This document shows, piece after piece, positions 5,702-10,986 of a DNA stretch of 10,986 nt. Position numbers and translations under genes: made by a program. This DNA comes from Bacteroidota bacterium. GTDB lineage: Bacteria > Bacteroidota > Bacteroidia > Chitinophagales > UBA2359. The stretch covers positions 1 to 10,986 of the forward strand of contig JAHDCM010000072.1 of the NCBI GenBank assembly GCA_020629895.1, read 5' to 3'. How positions within the stretch are numbered: position 1 is the stretch's first letter; each line of letters starts with the position of its first letter. The notes beneath the pieces were generated by a model. That model had not been told where the DNA came from and made no database searches. It worked only from the letters and a program-made list of their open reading frames with translations.

Positions 5702-6868
5702 ATGGTCAATTTTAATGATACTGAAACGGCATTTGCTCACTTATCAAATGCCGAATTACGAGAAGCTTACTGGCTATTTAATCTCATCAACAAACCTTTT
5801 TTGGTGGAAACGGGAACGGTTTTGACGAAGTGGGGACTAAATCTTAACCTACCAATTGAGCCACTCATTCGACGCACTATTTTCAAGCAGTTTTGTGGGG
5901 GCGAATCAGTTGAAGATTCGAAACAGGTAATCGCTAAATTGGCGGGTTTTGACCTTCAAACCATTTTGGATTATGGGGTAGAAGCCAAGACAACAGAAGC
6001 GGAGTTTGATCGTATTGCGACGCAGTTGATTCAAGATATTGGCTTGGCAGAACGAGAGGATGCGGTGCCTGCTATTTCTAGTAAAATTACGGCTTTGGCG
6101 CGTTTTGCATTGCTTGAAAAAGTGCAGCAAAAAGAGGGGTTAAATGAGGATGAACAGGCAGAATGGGAACGGGTAAAAAAACGGGTATATCATATTTGTG
6201 AGGCTGCCTACCGCAGCAATGTGGCTATTTATTTTGATGCCGAAGAAAGTTGGATTCAAGATACGCTGGATAGTTTGGTGATTGCGATGATGACTATTTT
6301 CAACAAGGAAAAAGCCATTGTTTATAATACGGTTCAGTTGTATCGGCATGATCGCTTGGATTTTTTACATGCTTCTCATCATGATGCGACTGCAAAAGGG
6401 TATATTTTGGCGGTAAAACTGGTGCGGGGTGCCTATATGGAGAAGGAGCGAGAACGTGCGACAGCGCAAGGGTATGAAAGTCCGATTCAGGAGAATAAGG
6501 AGGCGACAGATCACGACTATAATCAGGCGCTTCAATATTGCTTGGATCATATCGAAAATATTGTCTTTTGCAATGCGACACACAATGAACAAAGTTGCCG
6601 TTTATTGTGCGAATTAATGCAACAAAAAGGGATTCCAAATATGCATCCACACATATACTTCGCTCAATTATATGGGATGGGGAACCACATTTCTTACAAT
6701 TTATCGCAAAAAGGGTATAATGTGGCAAAATATTTGGTGTATGGAAAGGTAAAGGATGTCATTCCATATCTTATTCGTCGTGCGCAAGAAAACACCTCCG
6801 TCACTGGTCAAATGAGTCGAGAATTGCGACTCTTACAACATGAAATTAAGCGGCGAAAATTAGTTTAA
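5702..6868 (+). CDS. Proline dehydrogenase (FAD-dependent, monofunctional)
   Basis: This enzyme oxidises L-proline to delta-1-pyrroline-5-carboxylate, passing electrons through FAD to the respiratory chain. From ATG 5702 the protein has 388 residues, the usual size of the Bacteroidota single-function form (not a PutA fusion). The open frame extends upstream to 5564, but that part translates the repeat element and the G-rich tract, and homologues as I recall them begin near MVNFNDTE, so 5702 is chosen. Seen in order: an N-terminal helical region (1-130) with FKQFCGG at 61-67; DAEESW at 179-184; VYNTVQLYRHDR at 207-218; KLVRGAYMEKER at 239-250; ATHNE at 292-296; AQLYGMGNHIS at 321-331; and the substrate/flavin signature IRRAQENTS at 358-366 with the paired arginines. 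No pyrroline-5-carboxylate dehydrogenase gene lies nearby. No clear -7 box was found. Confidence 0.93.
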   Translation: MVNFNDTETAFAHLSNAELREAYWLFNLINKPFLVETGTVLTKWGLNLNLPIEPLIRRTIFKQFCGGESVEDSKQVIAKLAGFDLQTILDYGVEAKTTEAEFDRIATQLIQDIGLAEREDAVPAISSKITALARFALLEKVQQKEGLNEDEQAEWERVKKRVYHICEAAYRSNVAIYFDAEESWIQDTLDSLVIAMMTIFNKEKAIVYNTVQLYRHDRLDFLHASHHDATAKGYILAVKLVRGAYMEKERERATAQGYESPIQENKEATDHDYNQALQYCLDHIENIVFCNATHNEQSCRLLCELMQQKGIPNMHPHIYFAQLYGMGNHISYNLSQKGYNVAKYLVYGKVKDVIPYLIRRAQENTSVTGQMSRELRLLQHEIKRRKLV

Positions 6869-7005
6869 TTAGGTAAGAATTGTAGTTGAGCAAAGTATTC
6901 TGAAAGGTTAGAATTAACTGACAGCTTTCCTTTAGAATTTCTTCTGTTTGGCTGCACATTTATTTGTAATAATCGTATTCAGGATAGACGTTTATCAGGT
7001 AGCTC

Positions 7006-7036
7006 GGCTGATTGTAGGAATCTCAGCCATTTTTAT
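7006..7036 (+). terminator. Weak intrinsic-terminator-like hairpin downstream of proline dehydrogenase
   Basis: GGCTGA (7006-7011) can pair with TCAGCC (7023-7028) around an 11-nt loop, followed at once by ATTTTTAT. The polarity suits termination of the plus-strand proline dehydrogenase transcript, but the stem is short and lies about 140 nt after the stop codon. The rest of the 281-bp convergent gap shows no other clear signal. Confidence 0.3.
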
Positions 7037-7149
7037 AAGTCTATCAATATCACTGAATCGAGTCTCTTCAACAGCTTTAACAGCATTTTTTCACCCTTTT
7101 TCTAAACCAAACGTTGTTATGGTACGGAATCCAAAAATCAAACTTCCCT

Positions 7150-9447
7150 TTAGGCGTTTGAATCGTTGTCCAGCTTCTCTTCCTTTATTAGCTTCTTCAA
7201 GCAAATTGGTAATAATACTAAGTCGGCAATTAAAGCACTGATGAGGGTGATACTAATAAGTAAACCCACATAAAAAGTAGCATTAAAATCGGACGTTACC
7301 AATACAAAAAAGCCTGCAAATAAAATGAGCGTGGTTAAACAGAGTGCTTTGCCTGTTTCCATAAACGTACTATGGATGGCTGCTGAAACACCTTCCCCTT
7401 TTTGACGCTGTAAGCGAAATTTACTTAAAAAGTGAATCGTATCGTCTACGGCAATTCCAAAGGCAATGGTGAAAATAATAGAAGTCGATGCCTTTAGGCT
7501 AATTCCTAAAAACCCCATGATACCTCCTGCAATAAGCAGGGGAAATAGGTTGGGAATCAGAGCGATAAAAGCCATTTTCAAGCTTCTAAAAAGTAGCATC
7601 ATCAGTAAACTGACGACGAGGAACGCAAGCCCTAGTCCGTAGAGTAAATTTACGCGCAATTGCTCGTGATTTTTATCCATAATCAGGGCTGTTCCTGTTA
7701 GTCGTATTTGCAAAATATTGGCATCTATCTCGGTGTCAATCCATTGGTTGATTTGTTGGTAAAGTTTGGTAATCTGGTCAGAGCCTATATCTACCATATT
7801 AGCGGTCATACGCCCGTGTTGGCGGTCATCGCTGATTAATAAATGGGCTTCTCGCCTGCTATTTTTCTTTAATTGCCGACGATATTTTTTTAAGGACTTT
7901 TCATTGTCGGGCAACTGATAATATTCGGGCAAACTACTATTATTGGCTTTGTGTAAGGTTTTGTAAATGGTAAGCGGAGAGGTCATCTGACCTATTTCAG
8001 AAATAGTATTGATATATTGATCAAATTTTTCCATTTCTTGTAAAACGGCCAATTCATCGACCTTATAATGCTCACCTGCTTTTATAGCCACATCAAATAC
8101 TCTTACCCCTGATAATTCTTTCTCAAAAAAGGCAAAATCTTCTCGTAAACGATCTGACTCAGGTACATCACTCAACAAGGTGATATTGGTAGAAATCATG
8201 CTGATGCCCCAACAACATAGGATAAATACAAATAAACTACCTCCTAAAATCTTCCATTCATGTCGAAATACCCAATGGTACAAACGATCTAGTAGGCGGT
8301 TCCAGCCTTCTTGATGCCCTTTTACATCCATTAGTTTTTGTGGAGCAATATGCAAGATCGTAGCTGGCGTAAATATCATCACTGCGATATAAGCAGTCAT
8401 AACGCCTAATGCAGCATAAAGTCCAAAACTCTTAATTGCTGATAAATTGGAGGTACTAAGCGCAAGAAAGCCAATAGCTGTGGTAACAGAAGTGAGTAAG
8501 GTTGCCAGTCCTATTTCTTTGACTGTAACTTTCAATGCTGCAACCCTCGATTTCCCCTCCCCTATTTCATCGATGTATTTTGATAGGAGATGAATAACAT
8601 CCGACATACCTACCACAATCATAAGCGTAGGAAACAGCGGACTCATCACATCTAAATATTTACCAGTAGCTCCTAACAAACCCATAAAATAACAAAGTCC
8701 GATCATTACCGAAATCATCGCAATGACGACTCCCCAAAAGCGTCTTAAAAAAAAGCTCATCACTAGTACCGCCAAAACAGTACTAATACCTACATAAAAG
8801 CCAAATTCATTACCAATTGCCGATATAATACTGGTAATAGATTTTCCTCTTCCTACAATACGCACTTCTTCTTCAAATTGGAAGGTTGTTATTTGCGCTT
8901 CAATAAAGTTGACCATTTCCCTAAGCTCTGTTTCAGGCAATTGATCTTTGTGTTTCATCAATACAGTAATGGTGCGTCCATTTTGAGAGAGGTAGCGATT
9001 TATGAGCCGCTCATCCTTATAAATCTTAGCACTGTCGCTGGCATAACGACTTGGGTCATCTACGTGTAATATTGGAATACGATTAACACCAAATGGTGTG
9101 TAGACAGGTTCTTGTAAAGTGGTTAAGGAACTTGCATTTTCAATAACAGGATGTTGGTCAAGCACTTGGGTAAATTGGTCTACTTTTTCTAAAAATGCTT
9201 GCTCAAAAATAGAGGACTGGGAGCGAACAATGGCGAGATAGATAAAGTTGTCATCAGCCTCAAAGCGAGATTGGTGTTCTTGATAAAAGGCAAGGTCGGG
9301 ATCATCTTGTGGAAAAAATGATTCTAGGTCGTAGTAAACAGTTAGATAATTAATACAAAAGTATAGGGCGACTATACAAGCAACTAGACTACCTATAATC
9401 GCGCCATAACTCCATCGTCTATACTGTTTTATCTTTTGATGTGGCAT
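7150..9447 (-). CDS. RND superfamily exporter, MMPL/SSD-type, 12 membrane segments
   Basis: This 765-residue protein has the duplicated RND plan. A membrane helix at about 15-36 precedes a large soluble loop (about 38-212), then five helices at about 214-366. The second half repeats this: a helix at about 398-420, a soluble loop (421-600), and five helices at about 602-752. The two halves have matching motifs in TM4 and TM10, GMSDVIHLLSKY (280-291) and GIAVDDTIHFLSKF (664-677). Conserved acidic residues at this place carry the proton relay in RND pumps. The size and shared 'IHxLSK' motifs fit the MMPL/Patched-like group rather than AcrB-type drug pumps, which are over 1000 residues. Substrates of such proteins are often lipids or hydrophobic molecules; none is indicated here. 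No adaptor or outer-membrane channel gene is adjacent. It is divergent from pcm and probably has its own promoter. Confidence 0.88.
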   Translation of the reverse strand: MPHQKIKQYRRWSYGAIIGSLVACIVALYFCINYLTVYYDLESFFPQDDPDLAFYQEHQSRFEADDNFIYLAIVRSQSSIFEQAFLEKVDQFTQVLDQHPVIENASSLTTLQEPVYTPFGVNRIPILHVDDPSRYASDSAKIYKDERLINRYLSQNGRTITVLMKHKDQLPETELREMVNFIEAQITTFQFEEEVRIVGRGKSITSIISAIGNEFGFYVGISTVLAVLVMSFFLRRFWGVVIAMISVMIGLCYFMGLLGATGKYLDVMSPLFPTLMIVVGMSDVIHLLSKYIDEIGEGKSRVAALKVTVKEIGLATLLTSVTTAIGFLALSTSNLSAIKSFGLYAALGVMTAYIAVMIFTPATILHIAPQKLMDVKGHQEGWNRLLDRLYHWVFRHEWKILGGSLFVFILCCWGISMISTNITLLSDVPESDRLREDFAFFEKELSGVRVFDVAIKAGEHYKVDELAVLQEMEKFDQYINTISEIGQMTSPLTIYKTLHKANNSSLPEYYQLPDNEKSLKKYRRQLKKNSRREAHLLISDDRQHGRMTANMVDIGSDQITKLYQQINQWIDTEIDANILQIRLTGTALIMDKNHEQLRVNLLYGLGLAFLVVSLLMMLLFRSLKMAFIALIPNLFPLLIAGGIMGFLGISLKASTSIIFTIAFGIAVDDTIHFLSKFRLQRQKGEGVSAAIHSTFMETGKALCLTTLILFAGFFVLVTSDFNATFYVGLLISITLISALIADLVLLPICLKKLIKEEKLDNDSNA

Positions 9448-9490
9448 CTCCCTTTTTTCACATTTTTTGAAAATATTTGATATTCCAACA

Positions 9491-9498
9491 CAAAGATA
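9491..9498 (-). promoter_or_regulatory. Candidate -7 box for the RND exporter (TATCTTTG on minus)
   Basis: The plus-strand CAAAGATA reads TATCTTTG on the minus strand, an exact TAnnTTTG match 43 bp before the exporter ATG at 9447. No perfect TTG at the -33 distance is visible. It lies 23 bp from the opposing candidate box for pcm, so the two promoters would share DNA. Confidence 0.5.
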
Positions 9499-9521
9499 TT
9501 CCGAATGTTCGACTAGTGTTG

Positions 9522-9529
9522 TAAATTTG
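9522..9529 (+). promoter_or_regulatory. Candidate -7 box for pcm (TAAATTTG)
   Basis: This is an exact TAnnTTTG match on the plus strand, 52 bp before the GTG start of pcm. The -33 region, expected near 9499-9503, has no clean TTG and overlaps the sequence around the divergent exporter box. Confidence 0.5.
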
Positions 9530-9581
9530 GAGTGGAAACCCTATCAACTATTTTATTCACCTATCGAATAGTATAAATTAA

Positions 9582-10253
9582 GTGTTAGAAGACAACTATA
9601 AACACCAGGGAATGCGCCGTCGTTTGGTAGACGACCTCATGGATATGGGCATTTCTCAAACTAAAGTAATTAAAGCATTACTAGCCGTGCCTCGTCATTT
9701 CTTTTTTGAAACAGCCTTTTTGGAACAGGCCTACCAAAATAAAGCCTTTCCTATTGGTGAAAAACAAACTATTTCACAACCTTTTACAGTTGCTTACCAA
9801 ACAGAAATGCTAGATGTAAGGGCAGGTGATAAAGTATTGGAAATTGGAACAGGTTCGGGTTATCAAGCAGCGATATTGGCCAATATGGGGGCGCATGTTT
9901 TTACAATTGAACGACATAAAAAGCTACATCTAAAAGCCAAAAAAACACTTCAATTGCTGCGTTATCAGGATGTAAATTGTTTATTTGGAGATGGATTTAA
10001 AGGCGCGCCTGCTTTTGCTCCTTATGACAAAATTATTGTTACAGCCGCGGCTCCCTATATTCCTGAAGAATTGATTCATCAATTGCGGGTGGGCGGCATC
10101 ATGGTCATTCCTGTTGATGAACAAACCGAATCGGGTGATAAGCACCAGCAGATGTTACGCATTACCAAAGATGCTACGGATAAATTATCTTATGAGAAAG
10201 GGCATTTATTTTCGTTTGTTCCTATGTTAAAAGGGAAGAAAGATATAAGGTAG
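9582..10253 (+). CDS. pcm: Protein-L-isoaspartate O-methyltransferase
   Basis: This cytoplasmic repair enzyme methylates isoaspartyl residues in aged proteins using S-adenosylmethionine, starting their conversion back to aspartate. The 223 residues match the family: TISQPF at 63-68 (Ser65 at the substrate-binding position), SAM loop VLEIGTGSGYQ at 85-95, Glu110 at the end of strand 2 (ribose contact), GDG at 137-139, the strand-4 motif DKIIVTAAAP at 149-158, and GGIMVIPV at 171-178. The start is GTG at 9582, directly after an in-frame TAA (9579-9581), so translation cannot start earlier. The ATG at 9612 is possible, but it would remove the NYKHQGMRRRLV segment that resembles the N-terminus of Bacteroidota homologues. 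The gene ends 12 bp from the convergent lspA stop, and no terminator hairpin is seen between them. Confidence 0.93.
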   Translation: MLEDNYKHQGMRRRLVDDLMDMGISQTKVIKALLAVPRHFFFETAFLEQAYQNKAFPIGEKQTISQPFTVAYQTEMLDVRAGDKVLEIGTGSGYQAAILANMGAHVFTIERHKKLHLKAKKTLQLLRYQDVNCLFGDGFKGAPAFAPYDKIIVTAAAPYIPEELIHQLRVGGIMVIPVDEQTESGDKHQQMLRITKDATDKLSYEKGHLFSFVPMLKGKKDIR

Positions 10254-10265
10254 TTTTGTTTCTTT

Positions 10266-10940
10266 TTAGCTTGGGGCTAATGTATTACTCGTTTCAGAAC
10301 TTGCTATTTTCTCTGAAGCTTTTTGCTCATCAAACTCATTGAAAAAATGACGATGGAATAAAATAATAGAAAGTACCCCTAGCGAAATGGCGGCATCAGC
10401 AATATTGAAAATAGGACGGAAAAAATGTACATGACTTCCGCCAATGAAAGGTACCCAATCAGGTAGGTTTTGATTATAAAGCGGAAAATAGAGCATATCT
10501 ACTACATGCCCATGTAGAAACTTGGCATAACCACCTGCTTCTGGTAAAAAGGTAGCAATATCACGCGTGCTGCTTTCCGAAAATAAAAGCCCATAAAAAG
10601 CACTGTCTAAAATATTACCTATCGCACCTGCAATAATCAAGGACATACTTATAATTAGTCCTATGGAACTGCCTTTTTTACGAATCAACTGCGTCAGAAA
10701 TATTCCAATAACGCCAACCGCAAAAATTCGAAAGAGGCTCAAAAATAACTTTCCATAAGCTCCTCCCCACTTCAAGCCAAATGCCATTCCTTCGTTCTCA
10801 ATAAAATACAACTGAAACCAATCGGTAATATAAATACTATCTCCAATAGCCATTGTGGTTTTTATCCATAACTTTAGGGCTTGATCTCCTATTAAAAACA
10901 AAAGAATAATTCCAAGTGATAATGCAGCCTTCGCTTTCAA
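10266..10940 (-). CDS. lspA: Lipoprotein signal peptidase (signal peptidase II)
   Basis: This inner-membrane aspartyl protease removes signal peptides from diacylglyceryl-modified prolipoproteins. The 224 residues show four membrane segments (about 5-27, 65-86, 91-112, 176-197) and the family motifs: GDQALK at 18-23, NEGMAFG at 49-55, GNILD at 108-112 with catalytic Asp112, GHVVDMLYFP at 144-153, and FNIADAAIS at 178-186 with catalytic Asp182. Compared with the ~165-residue E. coli enzyme it has roughly 25 extra residues between Asp112 and VVD, more before FNIAD, and a polar C-terminal tail; I recall the same loops in other Bacteroidota LspA. The start is TTG at 10940: an in-frame TAA lies three codons upstream, there is no ATG, and the next Met (residue 30) would delete the first membrane segment. 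Confidence 0.94.
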   Translation of the reverse strand: MKAKAALSLGIILLFLIGDQALKLWIKTTMAIGDSIYITDWFQLYFIENEGMAFGLKWGGAYGKLFLSLFRIFAVGVIGIFLTQLIRKKGSSIGLIISMSLIIAGAIGNILDSAFYGLLFSESSTRDIATFLPEAGGYAKFLHGHVVDMLYFPLYNQNLPDWVPFIGGSHVHFFRPIFNIADAAISLGVLSIILFHRHFFNEFDEQKASEKIASSETSNTLAPS

Positions 10941-10963
10941 ACTGATTTATTTTTTCTATTATA

Positions 10964-10971
10964 CAAAGTAA
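10964..10971 (-). promoter_or_regulatory. Possible -7 box for lspA (TTACTTTG on minus)
   Basis: This octamer departs from TAnnTTTG at one position and lies 23 bp before the TTG start, giving a leader of roughly 15 nt. The -33 region falls at or beyond the window edge, and lspA could equally be read through from an upstream gene outside the window. Confidence 0.25.
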
Positions 10972-10986
10972 AGTTGTTAGTTTAGA

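Noticed and set aside
6300..6728. Minus-strand ORF of 142 codons within the proline dehydrogenase gene
   Set aside because: It is antisense to the most conserved catalytic part of the enzyme and has no recognisable domain.
6948..7241. Plus-strand ORF of 97 codons between the proline dehydrogenase and exporter genes
   Set aside because: It overlaps the conserved C-terminus of the exporter on the other strand, has no recognisable domain, and covers the terminator-like hairpin.

Overview
The window looks like chromosome of an AT-rich member of the Bacteroidota, most likely from the Saprospiria (Lewinella/Haliscomenobacter-type). Supporting signs are the -7 promoter boxes of the Bacteroidota form TAnnTTTG, gene starts without clear Shine-Dalgarno sequences, a lineage-typical LspA with extra loops, and a very large Cys-punctuated secreted protein whose repeats are of a kind I associate with Saprospiraceae. 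The assignment rests on recognition from memory, not on a search.

Layout. Positions 1-2525 (minus) hold the N-terminal 841 residues of a secreted multi-domain protein that runs off the left edge. An AT-rich gap (2526-3112) follows. popT (DUF368 undecaprenyl-phosphate translocase, plus), aroE (shikimate dehydrogenase, plus) and a proline dehydrogenase gene (plus) then lie in one direction, separated by unusually decorated intergenic DNA. A putative RND/MMPL exporter (minus) converges on the proline dehydrogenase and diverges from pcm (protein-L-isoaspartate methyltransferase, plus). pcm converges with lspA (signal peptidase II, minus) across 12 bp.

The genes do not form one pathway. popT and lspA are envelope housekeeping (lipid carrier recycling and lipoprotein maturation), the exporter is probably also an envelope function, aroE serves aromatic amino acid synthesis, the proline dehydrogenase serves proline catabolism, and pcm serves protein repair.

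The most interesting part is 4049-5701. Two copies of a ~216-bp non-coding element lie in opposite orientation on either side of aroE. Each carries a long hairpin whose outer stem is identical in both copies and whose inner stem differs in sequence but still pairs, and each has complementary ends. The same region holds an orphan -7-like box followed by two small hairpins, short direct repeats, a degenerate TCATTCA-type repeat, and a 24-bp tandem G-rich repeat with quadruplex potential just before the proline dehydrogenase start. The large ORFs read cleanly with no frameshift detected. No rRNA, tRNA, CRISPR array or transposase gene was recognised.
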